A stretch of DNA of 64,000 bases from Pseudomonas sp. Z8(2022) (GTDB lineage Bacteria > Pseudomonadota > Gammaproteobacteria > Pseudomonadales > Pseudomonadaceae), in the NCBI RefSeq assembly GCF_025837155.1, contig NZ_CP107549.1, forward strand, positions 806,001 through 870,000, in the 5' to 3' direction. The stretch's first letter is position 1; the number at the start of each line of letters is the position of its first letter. The position numbers and the translations under genes are program-made. Below the pieces are notes generated by a model, which ran no database searches, had not been told where the DNA came from, and was given only the letters and a program-made list of their open reading frames with translations. This document shows, piece after piece, positions 7,407 through 17,784 of this stretch.

Positions 7407-9933
7407 GGGTCTGCAGCCAGGCTTCCAGATCGGCAGCCGACAGCGGCCGGGAGAACAGGTAGCCCTGACCCACGTGGTAACCCTGCTGACGGAGGATGTC
7501 CTGCTGTCCGCTGGTCTCCACGCCCTCGGCGACTACCGTCAGGCGCAGGCTTTCGCCGAGGCGGATCACCGCTTCGCTGAGCGCCTGGTTGGTGGCGTCC
7601 TGCTCGAGGTCGAGGACGAAGCTACGATCGAGCTTGAGCTCCTGAATCGGCAGACGGCGCAGGTAGCTGAGGCTCGAGTAGCCGGTGCCGAAGTCGTCCA
7701 TGGACAGGCGGATGCCCTTCTCATGTACTTCGTCGAGGGTCTTCAGCGTGCTGGGGTTGGTGTCCATCAGCACGCTCTCGGTGATCTCCAGGGTCAGATC
7801 GTCCGGCCGCAGCTGGTTCTGCTCTAGCGTGACGGCGATCATTCCCGGCAGGTCGAGGTTGTGGAAGTTGGTCGGTGACAGGTTCACCGACACCGCCGGG
7901 ATCTTCAGGCCCTTGCGCCGCCACTGGGCGAGCTGACGGCAGGCTTCGCGCACGGCCCACAGACCGAGCTGATTGATCAGGCCACACTCTTCGGCCAGCG
8001 GGATGAAGCGCGCCGGCGAGATGTCGCCGAACTGCGGATGATGCCAGCGCGCCAGGGCCTCGACGCCATACAGCAGGCCGTCGTTCATGCGCACCTGCGG
8101 CTGGTAGTGCAGGCTCAGCTGGCCCTGTTCAAGGGCTTCGCGCAGGGCGCTTTCCAGGGCCAGACGCTCCTGGGCCAGCTGGTTCAGCTCGTGGCTGAAG
8201 AAGCTGTAGCGGCCGCGGCCGGCGCTCTTGGCCTGGTACATGGCCATGTCGGCGCGATGCACCAGCGTGCCCATGTCGTGGCCGTCGGCGGGGAACATGG
8301 CGATGCCGATGCTGGCCGACGGGCACAGCGTCGCTCCGGCGATCTGGCAGGGCTGGCTGAGGGTCAGGCGCAGCTGCTCGATCACCTCGGCGATCTGCTG
8401 GCTGCCGCATTGCGGCAGCACCAGGACGAATTCGTCGCCGGACAGCCGGCCGACGATATCGCTGGCCCGGCGGTTGTCGCTCAGGCGCTGGGCAACCAGA
8501 CGCAGCAGCTCGTCGCCGGCCGGGTGGCCGAGCGAGTCGTTGACCTGCTTGAAGCGGTCGAGGTCGACGAACAGCACGCTCAATGGCTGCTTGTTGCGTG
8601 CGGCCTCGGCCAGGGCCTGGTCGGCTCTGGCGTGCAGCAGGCTGCGGTTGGGCAGCTGGGTCAGGCTGTCGTAGAACGCCAGCTGGCGGATCTGCGCGCG
8701 ATTTTCCTCGCGCTGCAGGGCCAGCGAGCAGAGGTGTACCAGCACCTTCAGCAGGCGCTGGTGAAATTCGCTGGGGCCACGCGGGTCGCGGTAGTAGAAG
8801 GCGAAGGTGCCGAACACGCGGCCGCGGTTGTCCTTGATCGGCGTCGACCAGCAGGCACGCAGGCCGGCGGATAGCGCCAGCTCCCTGTAATCGGCCCACA
8901 GCGGATCGCTTTCGATGTCCTCGACCAGCACGGCCTCGCCGCTGTAGGCAGCCGTACCGCAAGAACCGACACCGGGGCCAATGGCGACGCCTTCGAGCGC
9001 GGCACTGTAGCTTGGCGGCAGCTTCGGCCCAGCCAGCGGTTGCAACAGGCCGTCCTCGCTGACGCGCAGGATCGAGGCGGTGATCTCCGGTGCGATCCGT
9101 TCGACCTCGCGGCAGGCCTTGTCCATCAGCGCTTCCAGCGGCTCCTCGCGGGCCATGGCTTCGAGGATGCGATGCTGCAGGACCTCATGCATCTTCGACT
9201 GGGTGATGTCGGTGAGCACGGCCACCGCGTTGGTCATCACGCCGTTGTCATCGAGGACCGGGTTGATCGCCATGTGACACCAGATGCGCTGGCCGTTGGC
9301 GCAGTAGATCAGATCGTCGCCGCTATAGGGGCGGCCGGCATTGAGCTGGGCGTGGAGGGCAGTGATGCGCTCGGTTGGTATGTAGGGCGTCAGCAGTTCC
9401 AGTGGCGGGCGGTTGCCGAGCTGCTCCTGGCTGTAGCCGAACAGATGGGTGAAACCGTCGTTGACATAGAGCGTGCGCCAGTCCCCATCAACGATGAGAA
9501 TGGCGCTGTCGGTACGGTCGACCACCAGCGAGAGCATGCGCAGCTTCTCGTTCTGCAGGTGCTGCTCGGTGATGTCCTTGACGAAGGCGGTGTAGAGCAC
9601 CTCGCCGTCGGCCTCGATCCTGGAGATGGACAACGATGCCCAGCGGTAGCTGCCGTCGGAACGTTCGACCTGCAGGGTACGGCTGCCGCCGACGATCTTG
9701 TTGATGCCGGTGCGCCGGTTGGCTTCTATGTAGCCGTCGTGGGCGGCCCGCATCTCCATCGGCACCAGCTTGCTGACGTTGTGGCCGATCACCTCGCTGC
9801 GGTCCAGACCCCAGAGTCGTTCGGCGGCCCGGTTGAACAGCAGCACGTGGTTGTTCCGGTCGATCACCACCACGCTGTCGACAGCCTGTTCCAGGGTTTG
9901 CACGAAGATTTCAGAGAGATTGCGCGTTTGCAT
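7396..9933 (-). CDS. PAS-PAS-GAF-GGDEF-EAL c-di-GMP signalling protein
   Basis: 845-residue cytoplasmic protein for c-di-GMP turnover. Order: PAS 1 (residues 8-125, VVVIDRNNHVLLFNRAAERLWG), PAS 2 (about 135-250, FGYSQEQLGNRPPLELL), GAF (about 265-410, GVGSCGTAAYSGEAVLVEDI), GGDEF (about 420-580) and EAL (about 600-840). The cyclase motif reads SGDEF at 498-502 rather than GGDEF, a variant whose activity must be tested. The phosphodiesterase motif is intact at E625-A626-L627, with later QGYLFSRPL and DDFGTGYSSL loop residues. The layout resembles DosP-type oxygen-sensing phosphodiesterases, but I cannot prove haem binding. There is no membrane segment. Net phosphodiesterase activity is my inference. 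Confidence 0.93.
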   Translation of the reverse strand: MQTRNLSEIFVQTLEQAVDSVVVIDRNNHVLLFNRAAERLWGLDRSEVIGHNVSKLVPMEMRAAHDGYIEANRRTGINKIVGGSRTLQVERSDGSYRWASLSISRIEADGEVLYTAFVKDITEQHLQNEKLRMLSLVVDRTDSAILIVDGDWRTLYVNDGFTHLFGYSQEQLGNRPPLELLTPYIPTERITALHAQLNAGRPYSGDDLIYCANGQRIWCHMAINPVLDDNGVMTNAVAVLTDITQSKMHEVLQHRILEAMAREEPLEALMDKACREVERIAPEITASILRVSEDGLLQPLAGPKLPPSYSAALEGVAIGPGVGSCGTAAYSGEAVLVEDIESDPLWADYRELALSAGLRACWSTPIKDNRGRVFGTFAFYYRDPRGPSEFHQRLLKVLVHLCSLALQREENRAQIRQLAFYDSLTQLPNRSLLHARADQALAEAARNKQPLSVLFVDLDRFKQVNDSLGHPAGDELLRLVAQRLSDNRRASDIVGRLSGDEFVLVLPQCGSQQIAEVIEQLRLTLSQPCQIAGATLCPSASIGIAMFPADGHDMGTLVHRADMAMYQAKSAGRGRYSFFSHELNQLAQERLALESALREALEQGQLSLHYQPQVRMNDGLLYGVEALARWHHPQFGDISPARFIPLAEECGLINQLGLWAVREACRQLAQWRRKGLKIPAVSVNLSPTNFHNLDLPGMIAVTLEQNQLRPDDLTLEITESVLMDTNPSTLKTLDEVHEKGIRLSMDDFGTGYSSLSYLRRLPIQELKLDRSFVLDLEQDATNQALSEAVIRLGESLRLTVVAEGVETSGQQDILRQQGYHVGQGYLFSRPLSAADLEAWLQTLRD

Positions 9934-10165
9934 GCAGATCGGCCGCGAAGACTGGGAGGGGCACGTCTCTTGGGACGCTTGTTCGGGTCACTCAGACGGT
10001 AGTCAAATGGCGAGTGGCCAGCAAGCGCGGAAGCCACTAATTTGCTTTCTTCTGCCGTGGATCAATGAATCGCGATTGCTCTATCGATGGAAAGGGAGGC
10101 GGCGGTTTGCCAGCTGATCCTTTACCATTGCCCCCTTGGGGCCGCCGTGTTGTGAGGACATATTG

Positions 10166-11035
10166 ATGAGTCGTGTGCTGGATGATCTGGTTTCTCTGCT
10201 GAGCCTGGAACAGATCGAGGAAAACCTGTTCCGTGGCCGCAGCCAGGATCTCGGCTTTCGTCAGCTGTTCGGCGGCCAGGTGCTTGGCCAGTGCATTTCC
10301 GCCGCCAGCCAGACGGTCGAGGAGGCGCGCCATGTGCATTCCATGCACGGTTACTTCCTGCGCCCGGGCGATGCCAGCCTGCCGGTGGTCTATCAGGTCG
10401 AGCGCACCCGCGATGGCGGCAGCTTCAGCACCCGCCGCGTGGTGGCGGTGCAGAAGGGCAAGCCGATCTTCTTCTGCAGTGCCTCGTTTCAGTACGACGA
10501 GGAAGGCTTTCACCATCAGAGCGAGATGCCGGATGTCCCCGGCCCCGAGAACCTGAAATCGGAAACGGAGCTGGCGCGCATGGTGGCGCCGATGATTCCC
10601 GAGCGCATGCGCGAGCGTGCGATCAGCGACAAGCCCATCGAGATCCGCCCGGTCACCCTGATCAACCCCTTTGCCCCGCAGCCCTGCGAACCGGTCAAGT
10701 ACGTGTGGTTCCGCGCGGCCGGCGAGCTGCCGGACGACCCGCAACTGCACAAGTACCTGCTGGCTTACGCCAGTGACTTCAACCTGCTGACCACCTCGAT
10801 GCAGCCGCATGGCGTGTCGGTGTTCCAGAAATTCATGCAGGTGGCCAGCCTGGACCATTCGCTGTGGTTCCACCGCAACCTGCGTATGGATGACTGGCTG
10901 CTGTACGCCATGGACAGCCCCTGGGCTGGCAACGCCCGTGGTTTCTCCCGTGCCAGCATCTACAACCGCCAGGGCGAGCTGGTCGCGTCGGTGGCTCAGG
11001 AGGGGCTGACGCGCGTGCGCGAGGACTGGAAGTGA
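10166..11035 (+). CDS. tesB: Acyl-CoA thioesterase II
   Basis: 289-residue double hot-dog thioesterase that hydrolyses medium- and long-chain acyl-CoA to free fatty acid and CoA. The N-terminal half shows FRGRSQDLGFRQLFGGQVLGQ and VHSMHGYFLRPGD; the C-terminal half has LLTTSMQPHG and DHSLWFHRNLRMDDWLLY and ends with ASVAQEGLTRV, where family members carry catalytic Thr and Gln residues. The ATG at 10166 is supported by AGGA at 10154 and by the usual TesB start; ten extra in-frame codons upstream are unlikely to be used. Its stop overlaps the GTG start of the HAD phosphatase, so the two are translationally coupled. Confidence 0.95.
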   Translation: MSRVLDDLVSLLSLEQIEENLFRGRSQDLGFRQLFGGQVLGQCISAASQTVEEARHVHSMHGYFLRPGDASLPVVYQVERTRDGGSFSTRRVVAVQKGKPIFFCSASFQYDEEGFHHQSEMPDVPGPENLKSETELARMVAPMIPERMRERAISDKPIEIRPVTLINPFAPQPCEPVKYVWFRAAGELPDDPQLHKYLLAYASDFNLLTTSMQPHGVSVFQKFMQVASLDHSLWFHRNLRMDDWLLYAMDSPWAGNARGFSRASIYNRQGELVASVAQEGLTRVREDWK

Positions 11036-11625
11036 AGGTACTGCGCGAAGCACGTCACTGGGTGTTCGACATGGACGGCACCTTGACCCTGGCGGTGCAT
11101 GATTTCCCGGCGATCAAGCGGGCGCTGGGCATTCCTCAGGAAGACGACATCCTCCACCACCTGGCGGCGCTGCCGGCAGACGAGGCAGCGGCCAAGCATG
11201 CCTGGCTGCTGGAGCACGAACGCGAGCTGGCAGTGGCCTCACGCCCGGCACCAGGGGCCATCGAGCTGGTGAGGGCGCTGTGCGAGCGCGGCTGCCAGCT
11301 CGGCATTCTTACCCGCAATGCTCACCCGCTGGCGTTGCTGACCCTGCAGGCAATTGGCCTGGATGACTGCTTTGCCACGGCCGATATCCTTGGCCGCGAC
11401 GAGGCGCCGCCCAAACCGCACCCGGGCGGTTTGCTGCATCTGGCCGAGCGCTGGGCGGTCAAACCGCAGGAACTGGTGATGGTCGGCGACTACCGCTTCG
11501 ACCTCGAATGCGCCCAGGCTGCGGGCGCGCGCGGCGTACTGGTCAACCTGCCGGACAACCCCTGGCCGGAGCTGACCGAGCTGCATGCGCAGGATTGCGC
11601 GCAGCTGCTGGCTGCGTTGGCCTGA
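11032..11625 (+). CDS. HAD-superfamily hydrolase (phosphoglycolate-phosphatase-like)
   Basis: 197-residue HAD subfamily IA phosphatase. The nucleophile motif is FDMDGTLT (residues 10-17), the motif II Thr is in LGILTRNA, the motif III Lys lies in PPKPHPGG, and motif IV is MVGDYRFDLECAQAAG. The four-helix cap after motif I (about residues 20-80) fits phosphoglycolate or sugar phosphatases. It starts with GTG inside the tesB stop (GTGA overlap), so it is co-translated with tesB. The substrate is unknown. Confidence 0.9.
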   Translation: MKVLREARHWVFDMDGTLTLAVHDFPAIKRALGIPQEDDILHHLAALPADEAAAKHAWLLEHERELAVASRPAPGAIELVRALCERGCQLGILTRNAHPLALLTLQAIGLDDCFATADILGRDEAPPKPHPGGLLHLAERWAVKPQELVMVGDYRFDLECAQAAGARGVLVNLPDNPWPELTELHAQDCAQLLAALA

Positions 11626-11658
11626 GTGGCGGCACGGCGCTCTTAGGGCGAAATCGGG

Positions 11659-11691
11659 GCGAGCGGATCGCGAATGAATTCGCTCCTACAG
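11659..11691 (+). repeat. REP-like palindrome, family A, copy 1
   Basis: Copy of an extragenic palindrome with core CGCGAATGAATTCGCTCC followed by TACAG. The same core occurs inverted at 11771-11800, and a variant lies at 24438-24488. Such elements are common between Pseudomonas genes. Confidence 0.7.
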
Positions 11692-11770
11692 AGAGGGCAC
11701 TGCGCAGCAGTCGCCTTCAACGTTCTCTGAGGCCTCGGGTGTCTGCCACTGAATAAGGCGGCTTCAGGTT

Positions 11771-11800
11771 CTGTAGCAGCGAATTCATTCGCGAAAGCGA
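11771..11800 (-). repeat. REP-like palindrome, family A, copy 2 (inverted)
   Basis: CTGTAGCAGCGAATTCATTC then GCGAAAGC, the reverse complement of the copy at 11659-11691 apart from a few changes. The two copies sit head to head about 80 bp apart, a typical paired arrangement. Confidence 0.7.
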
Positions 11801-11852
11801 ACTTCAGGCCGCATCCGAATTGCCGCCATACCGCTATCGCCAAGCCTCAGGG

Positions 11853-11876
11853 TCCCGGATTTCATCCGGGCTACGG
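11853..11876. repeat. REP-like palindrome, family C, copy 1
   Basis: TCCCGGATTTCATCCGGG followed by CTACGG is a short perfect-armed palindrome. It resembles the paired element at 50155-50220, whose cores read CCCGGATGCAATCCGGG and CCCCGGATTGCATCCGGGG. Confidence 0.6.
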
Positions 11877-11903
11877 TGCGGCGTCAGTCCGTCAGAACTC
11901 CCA

Positions 11904-11942
11904 CAAAAAAACGCCCCCGCAAAGACTGCGGGAGCGGCGCGT
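11904..11942 (-). terminator. Rho-independent terminator of the efflux operon
   Basis: Read on the minus strand, a 10-bp stem (CGCTCCCGCA with TGCGGGGGCG, one G-T pair) is followed by GTTTTTTT. It lies about 40 bp beyond the stop of the outer-membrane channel gene. Confidence 0.8.
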
Positions 11943-11977
11943 CGGATAAGGTCGTCCTTGAAGCGGGTTACGCGCGG

Positions 11978-13411
11978 TCAACCTTGTGGAGCATTGCTCC
12001 CCGTATCGCTCCAGCCACCACCCAGGGCCTTGTACAGCTCGACTTCGCTGCTGAGCTGGGCCAGGCGGTCGGTGATCAGCTGCTGGCGCACGCTGAACAG
12101 CTGGCGCTGGGCATCGAGCAGGGTCAGATAGCTGTCCACACCCGTGCGGTAGCGGCGCTCGGCCAGGTCGTAGTAGGTCTCGGTGGTCTCCAGCAGGGCG
12201 CGTTGGGCGTCCAGCTGTTGGCGATAGGTGGTGCGTGCGGCGAGGCGGTCGGCGACTTCCTGGAAGGCAGTCTGGATGGCCTTCTCGTACTGGGCCACCT
12301 GGATGTCCTTCTGCAGCTCGGCATAGTCGAGGTTGGCGCGCAGACGCCCGGCGTTGAAGATCGGCAGGCTGATCTGCGGCTGGAACAGCCAGGTGCCCGA
12401 GCCGCTGTCGAACAGGCCGGACAGCTGGCTGCTGGCGGTGCCGGCATTGGCGGTCAGGCTGATGCTGGGGAAGAACGCCGCACGCGCCGCGCCGATATTG
12501 GCGTTGGCGGCCTTGAGCTGGTACTCGGCCTGCAGCAGGTCGGGGCGACGCTGCAGCAGGTCGGCGGGCAGACCGGCCGGAACCTGTTCCAGCAGTTCTG
12601 CATTGAGCTTCAGCCCCTGCGGCAGGTCGGCCGGCAGGCCGGTGCCGAGCAACTGGGTCAGGGCGTTGCGGTCCTGAGCGACCAGGCGTTGGTACTGCGC
12701 CAGGCTGACGCGGGCGCTGTCCACCGAGCTGCGCGCCTGGCTCAGGGCCAGGGCGTCGGCGACGCCGACGTCGAAGCTGCGCTGGGTCAGCTGGTAGCTT
12801 TCCTCGAAGGTCTTCAGGGTGTCCTGGGTCAGTTGCAGCAGCGCCTGATCCGCCTGCCATTGCAGGTAGGCGTTGGCGACGCTGGCGACCAGGCTGATTT
12901 GCGTGCTGCGCGCGGCCTGTTCGGTGGCCAGGTATTGCTGCAGGGCCTGCTCGCTGAGGCTGCGGATACGACCGAAGAAATCCAGCTCCCAGGCGTTGAC
13001 GCCCAGGGTGGCGCTGTACTGGCCGCTGGTGCGGGCTTCACCGGTCTGGCTCAGGTCGGCCGGCAGGCGCTGGCGAGTGCCGGCACCATCGGCGGAGACC
13101 GAAGGCAGCAGGTCGGCGCGCTGGATGCGATACAGCGCACGGTATGCCTCGACGTTCAGCGCGGCGACACGCAGGTCGCGGTTGTTTTCCAGCGCCACCT
13201 GTACCAGTTGCTGCAGCGCTGGGTCGCGGAAGAACTCGCGCCATTGCAGGTCTTCTGCGGAGCGGCTGCCCTCGCTGGCGGCGTTGCCATAGGCCTCGCC
13301 TTGCGGCCAGTCGGCGGCCACCGGGGCTTCGGGGCGCTGATAGTCGGGAATCAGGCTGCAGCCGCTGAGCAGAGCGGCGGCCACGGCCAGGGACAACAGG
13401 GACTGCCTCAT
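11978..13411 (-). CDS. ttgC: RND efflux outer-membrane channel lipoprotein (TtgC/OprM family)
   Basis: 477-residue TolC-fold trimeric channel that exports drugs across the outer membrane. The signal peptide ends in a lipobox (LLSGC, Cys18), as in NodT/OprM proteins. Two OEP repeats are visible, each with the long coiled-coil helices: [21 protein letters not shown], and later [20 protein letters not shown]. It is the last gene of the pump operon, and its ATG overlaps the permease stop by 4 bp, indicating coupling. A terminator follows. Specificity comes mostly from the permease. The names TtgC and OprM describe the same type of channel; I use ttgC because the linked repressor is TtgR-like. Confidence 0.93.
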   Translation of the reverse strand: MRQSLLSLAVAAALLSGCSLIPDYQRPEAPVAADWPQGEAYGNAASEGSRSAEDLQWREFFRDPALQQLVQVALENNRDLRVAALNVEAYRALYRIQRADLLPSVSADGAGTRQRLPADLSQTGEARTSGQYSATLGVNAWELDFFGRIRSLSEQALQQYLATEQAARSTQISLVASVANAYLQWQADQALLQLTQDTLKTFEESYQLTQRSFDVGVADALALSQARSSVDSARVSLAQYQRLVAQDRNALTQLLGTGLPADLPQGLKLNAELLEQVPAGLPADLLQRRPDLLQAEYQLKAANANIGAARAAFFPSISLTANAGTASSQLSGLFDSGSGTWLFQPQISLPIFNAGRLRANLDYAELQKDIQVAQYEKAIQTAFQEVADRLAARTTYRQQLDAQRALLETTETYYDLAERRYRTGVDSYLTLLDAQRQLFSVRQQLITDRLAQLSSEVELYKALGGGWSDTGSNAPQG

Positions 13412-16400
13412 TGCAGTGCCTCCTTCTCGTTTTCACGGGCCGGCTCGGGGCGCTTTTTCTCGAACAGCGAGCAGACCACGACGTAGAACAGCGGAATCCA
13501 GAAGATCGCCAGAACCATCGCGCTGAGCATGCCGCCGATCACCCCGGTGCCGATGGCGTGCTTGCTGCCGGCGCCGGCACCCGTGGCGATGGCCAGCGGC
13601 AGGCAGCCGAGGATGAAGGCCAGCGAGGTCATGATGATCGGCCGCAGGCGCATACGACAGGCTTCGATGGCCGCTTCGGCGAAGGTCATGCCCTGTTCGT
13701 ACTGTGCCTTGGCGAATTCGACGATGAGGATCGCGTTACGCGCCGACAGACCAATGGTGGTGAGCAGGCCGACCTTGAAGAACACGTCGTTGGACAGCCC
13801 GCGCAGCTCGGTGAACAGCAGCGCGCCGATGATCCCCAGCGGCACCACCAGCATGACCGAGAACGGGATCGACCAGCTCTCGTACAGCGCTGCCAGACAG
13901 AGGAACACGACGATGGCGGAAATCACGAACAGCGCCGTGGTCTGCGAGCCGGCCAGGCGTTCCTCGTAGGACAGGCCCGTCCAGGAGTAGCCGACGCCCT
14001 GTGGCAGCTGCGAGGCGATTTCCTCGACCGCGGCCATGGCATCACCGGTACTGTAGCCGGGCGCCGGGGCACCGAGGATTTCCACCGCCGAGACGCCGTT
14101 GTAGCGCGCCAGCTTGGGCGGGCCGTAGGTCCACTCGCCGCTGGCGAAGGCGCTGAACGGCACCATCCGGCCCTGGTCGTTGCGCACGTACCATTTGTTC
14201 AGGTCTTCCGGAGCCATGCGCGCTTCGGACACACCCTGCAGGTAGACCTTCTTCACCCGGCCGCGGTCGATGAAGTCGTTGACGTAACTGGCACCCCAGG
14301 CGATCGACAGCGTGCTGTTGATGTCCGACAGCGACAGGCCGAGGGCACGGGCGCGTTCGTCGTCGATCAGCAGCTGGTACTGGGCCTCGTCGCGCAAACC
14401 GTTGGCTCGCACGCTGCTGAGTACCGGATGCTGGTTGGCCAGCTGCAGGAACTTATCGCGTGCCTCGTTCATCACCTGATGGCCGACACCCGCCTGGTCC
14501 TGGAGGAAGAAGTTGAAGCCGGTGGCGTTACCCATCTCCATCACCGCCGGCGGGGCGAAGGCGAACACCATCGCATCGCGGAAGCTGAAGAAGTGCTGCT
14601 GTGCGCGCTGCGCCAGCGCGGCTACACCATTCTCCGCCCCCGGACGTTGGTCCCAGGGCTTGAGCATGATGAAGGCCATACCGGAGCTCTGGCCGCGGCC
14701 GGCGAAGTTGAAGCCGGTAACGGTGAACACCGACTGGACTGTGCTCGCCTGGTCTTCCAGCAGGTACTGGCGCATTTCGTCGACCACCACCTGGGTACGC
14801 TCGGCACTGGAGCCCGCCGGCGTCTGCACCTGGGCGAACAGCACGCCCTGATCTTCCTCGGGGAGGAAGGCGGTGGGGATGCGGGTGAACATCCAGGCCA
14901 TGATGGCGACGATCACCAGATACAGGATCAGGTACGGTGCCTTGCGCTTGAGCATGCCGGCGACGCCGCGCTGGTAGGCATTGCTGCCCCGCTCGAAGGT
15001 GCGGTTGAACCAGCCGAAGAAACCGCGCTTGGCCTCGTGGTGCCCGCCATCGATGGGCTTGAGCAGGGTGGAGCAAAGCGCCGGAGTGAAGATCAGCGCC
15101 ACCAGCACCGACAGACTCATGGCCGAGACGATGGTGATGGAGAACTGCCGGTAGATCACCCCGGTGGAGCCGCCGAAGAACGCCATCGGCAGGAACACCG
15201 CCGACAGCACCAGGGCGATGCCGACCAGCGCGCCCTGGATCTGGCCCATGGATTTCTTGGTCGCTTCCTTGGGCGACAGGCCGTCCTCGCGCATCACCCG
15301 TTCGACGTTCTCCACCACCACGATGGCGTCGTCCACCAGCAGACCGATGGCCAGCACCATGGCGAACATGGTCAGGGTGTTGATGGAGAAGCCGAACGCG
15401 GCGAGCACGCCGAAGGTACCGAGCAGTACCACCGGCACCGCCATGGTCGGGATGATGGTGGCGCGCAGGTTCTGCAGGAACAGGAACATCACCAGGAACA
15501 CCAGCACGATGGCCTCGAACAGGGTGTGTACCACCCCTTCGATGGAGGCCGAGATGACCGGCGTGGTGTCGTAGGGGAAGACCACCTCCATGCCGGCCGG
15601 GAAGAACGGCTCGAGTCTGGAAATGGTCTCGCGCACCGCCTTGGCGGTGTCCAGGGCGTTGGCGCCGGTAGCCAGGCGAATCGCCAGGCCGGAGGCCGGC
15701 ATGCCGTTGAACTGCGCATTGATGGCGTAGTTCTCGCCGCCCAGCTCGACCCTGGCGACGTCGCGCAGACGTACCTGGGAGCCGTCAGGCTGCACCTTGA
15801 GCAGAATCTTGCGGAACTCGTCCGGAGTCTGCAGGCGGGTCTTGCCGATGATGGTGGCGTTGAGCTGGTTGCCCGGTGCTGCCGGCAGGCCGCCAAACTG
15901 GCCGGAGGAAATCTGCACGTTCTGCGCCTGGATCGCGCTCTTCACGTCCACCGGGGTCAGCTGGAAGCTGTTGAGCTTGGCCGGGTCGAGCCAGATGCGC
16001 ATGGCGTACTGCGCACCGAACACCTGGAAGTCGCCGACACCCTTGGTCCGCGAGATCGGGTCCTGCATGTTGGAAACGATGTAGTCGGACAGGTCCTCAC
16101 GGGTCAGGCTGCCGTCTTTCGACACCACGCCGATGACCATGAGGAAGTTGCGCACCGACTTGGTCACGCGGATGCCCTGTTGCTGCACTTCCTGCGGCAG
16201 CAGGGGGGTGGCCAGCTGCAGCTTGTTCTGCACCTGAACCTGGGCGATATCCGGGTTAACCCCCTGTTCGAAGGTAACGATGATCTCCATGCTGCCGTCG
16301 GAGTTGCTCGACGAACTGACATAGCGCAGGCCGTCGAGGCCGTTGAGCTGTTGTTCGATCACCTGCACTACGGTGTCCTGCACCGTCTGCGCCGAGGCGC

Positions 16401-16551
16401 CCGGGTAGCTGACCTGAATGGCGACGGCAGGCGGCGCGATGCTCGGATACTGGTTGATCGGCAGCTTGAGCACGGACAGGCCGCCGGCCAGCATGATCAC
16501 CAGGGCGATCACCCAGGCAAAGATCGGCCGGTCGATAAAGAATCTGGACAT
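13408..16551 (-). CDS. ttgB: RND multidrug efflux inner-membrane permease (TtgB/MexB family)
   Basis: 1047-residue proton/drug antiporter of the hydrophobe-amphiphile efflux-1 group. It starts [20 protein letters not shown] as MexB/AcrB do. The TM4 proton-relay pair appears in [20 protein letters not shown] (near 400-419), and the second-half TM motif is [20 protein letters not shown]. Two large periplasmic loops separate TM1-2 and TM7-8. Length matches the family (about 1,045-1,050). It is the middle gene of the operon, 14 bp after the adaptor gene. Expected substrates are solvents, beta-lactams, quinolones and chloramphenicol, by analogy with TtgABC/MexAB-OprM. Confidence 0.96.
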   Translation of the reverse strand: MSRFFIDRPIFAWVIALVIMLAGGLSVLKLPINQYPSIAPPAVAIQVSYPGASAQTVQDTVVQVIEQQLNGLDGLRYVSSSSNSDGSMEIIVTFEQGVNPDIAQVQVQNKLQLATPLLPQEVQQQGIRVTKSVRNFLMVIGVVSKDGSLTREDLSDYIVSNMQDPISRTKGVGDFQVFGAQYAMRIWLDPAKLNSFQLTPVDVKSAIQAQNVQISSGQFGGLPAAPGNQLNATIIGKTRLQTPDEFRKILLKVQPDGSQVRLRDVARVELGGENYAINAQFNGMPASGLAIRLATGANALDTAKAVRETISRLEPFFPAGMEVVFPYDTTPVISASIEGVVHTLFEAIVLVFLVMFLFLQNLRATIIPTMAVPVVLLGTFGVLAAFGFSINTLTMFAMVLAIGLLVDDAIVVVENVERVMREDGLSPKEATKKSMGQIQGALVGIALVLSAVFLPMAFFGGSTGVIYRQFSITIVSAMSLSVLVALIFTPALCSTLLKPIDGGHHEAKRGFFGWFNRTFERGSNAYQRGVAGMLKRKAPYLILYLVIVAIMAWMFTRIPTAFLPEEDQGVLFAQVQTPAGSSAERTQVVVDEMRQYLLEDQASTVQSVFTVTGFNFAGRGQSSGMAFIMLKPWDQRPGAENGVAALAQRAQQHFFSFRDAMVFAFAPPAVMEMGNATGFNFFLQDQAGVGHQVMNEARDKFLQLANQHPVLSSVRANGLRDEAQYQLLIDDERARALGLSLSDINSTLSIAWGASYVNDFIDRGRVKKVYLQGVSEARMAPEDLNKWYVRNDQGRMVPFSAFASGEWTYGPPKLARYNGVSAVEILGAPAPGYSTGDAMAAVEEIASQLPQGVGYSWTGLSYEERLAGSQTTALFVISAIVVFLCLAALYESWSIPFSVMLVVPLGIIGALLFTELRGLSNDVFFKVGLLTTIGLSARNAILIVEFAKAQYEQGMTFAEAAIEACRMRLRPIIMTSLAFILGCLPLAIATGAGAGSKHAIGTGVIGGMLSAMVLAIFWIPLFYVVVCSLFEKKRPEPARENEKEALQ

Positions 16552-16565
16552 TCAGTACTTCTCCG

Positions 16566-17714
16566 TTAGTCCTGGCCGTTGGCTTGTTCAGCGTCTTGGG
16601 CAGGCTGTTCGGTCTTGACGTTGCTCGCCGGCACGGCCTTCACCTCGACGCCCGGCTGCACGAACTGCAGGCCTTCGGTGATCAGGCGGTCGCCTTCCTT
16701 CAGGCCGTCCTCGACCAGCCAGGCACTGCCGGCGGTACGGTCGGCCTTGAGCACGCGCTGTTCCACCTTGTTCTCGGCATTGACCACCATCGCCGTCGGC
16801 TCGCCACGCGGGTTGCGGGTCACGCCCTGCTGCGGGGCGAGGATGGCGTTCTGCTTGACCCCGGAAAGCAGCTCGGCATGCACGAACATGCCCGGCAGCA
16901 GCAGGTGATCGGGGTTGGGGAACACCGCGCGCAGAGTCACCGAACCGGTGCTTTCGTCCACCGCGACTTCGGAGAATTCCAGGGTGCCTTCATGGGCGTA
17001 GCGGCTGCCGTCTTCCAGCTTCAGGGCAACCTTGGCGGCACTCTCGCCGGCCTTCTGCAAGCGACCCTCGGCCAGATCGCGGCGCAGACGCAGCAGCTCC
17101 TTGCTCGACTGGGTGACGTCGACGTAGATCGGATCGAGCTGCTGGATGGTGGCCATGGCGCCCGCCTGGCCGTTGCTGACCAGGGCGCCTTCGGTTACTG
17201 CGGAACGGCCGATGCGACCGCTGATCGGTGCCAGCACCTTGGTGTAACGCAGGTCGATGCGCGCCTGCTCCAGCGCAGCGTCGGCCTGCAGGCTGGCGGC
17301 GCGGGCTTCGTCGTAGGCCTGCTGGCTGACGGCCTTGTCATTGACCAGCAGCTTGTAACGGTCAGCCAGGGACTTGGCGGAAAGCTGCGTGGCCTGGGCG
17401 CTCTTGAAGGCTGCCTCGTAGGTGGCCGGGTCGATCTGATACAGCTGCTGGCCTGCCTTGACCTCGCTGCCTTCGGTGAACAGACGCTTCTGGATGATGC
17501 CGTTGACCTGCGGGCGTACTTCGGCGATGCGATAGGCGCTGGTACGGCCCGGCACTTCGCTGGTCAGGGCATAGGGTTTGGCTTCGAGCGTGACAACTCC
17601 GACCTGGGGCGTTTGCTGAGTCTGGGGGGCGCTGGATTCCTGGCAACCGGTAAGACCGAGCGTTGCCACGGCGATGGCGGAAACCAAGACAGCGAAGGCT
17701 GGCTTCGAGTGCAT
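16566..17714 (-). CDS. ttgA: RND efflux periplasmic adaptor lipoprotein (TtgA/MexA family)
   Basis: 382-residue membrane-fusion protein linking the RND permease to the outer-membrane channel. The lipobox is LGLTGC (Cys24 from the chosen start). The lipoyl half-motifs flank a coiled-coil hairpin (AQATQLSAKSLADRYKLLVN), followed by the barrel RYTKVLAPISGRIGRSAVTEG and the membrane-proximal domain. The ATG at 17714 is preceded by GAGG; an in-frame ATG 11 codons upstream would spoil the signal peptide. It is first in the operon, and its promoter region carries the TtgR-type operator. Confidence 0.94.
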   Translation of the reverse strand: MHSKPAFAVLVSAIAVATLGLTGCQESSAPQTQQTPQVGVVTLEAKPYALTSEVPGRTSAYRIAEVRPQVNGIIQKRLFTEGSEVKAGQQLYQIDPATYEAAFKSAQATQLSAKSLADRYKLLVNDKAVSQQAYDEARAASLQADAALEQARIDLRYTKVLAPISGRIGRSAVTEGALVSNGQAGAMATIQQLDPIYVDVTQSSKELLRLRRDLAEGRLQKAGESAAKVALKLEDGSRYAHEGTLEFSEVAVDESTGSVTLRAVFPNPDHLLLPGMFVHAELLSGVKQNAILAPQQGVTRNPRGEPTAMVVNAENKVEQRVLKADRTAGSAWLVEDGLKEGDRLITEGLQFVQPGVEVKAVPASNVKTEQPAQDAEQANGQD

Positions 17715-17784
17715 CTGAGACCTCGTTTTTATCGAATCATGGCCCAAAGGGCGAAGGGGGCGAAGGCAGGGAAAAAGCGATGCG

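Larger units (their letters stand above)
11626..11977. other. Gene-free gap with repeats between HAD and efflux genes
   Basis: 352 bp with no credible gene. It holds two inverted copies of one palindromic REP-like family, one copy of another, and the terminator of the efflux operon (listed separately). Confidence 0.7.

Noticed and set aside
13411..16569. Very long plus-strand ORF (over 1,000 codons) opposite the efflux permease gene
   Set aside because: It is the antisense frame of ttgB, a GC-rich codon-bias artefact. Its translation is His/Gln/Arg-rich with no family motifs.
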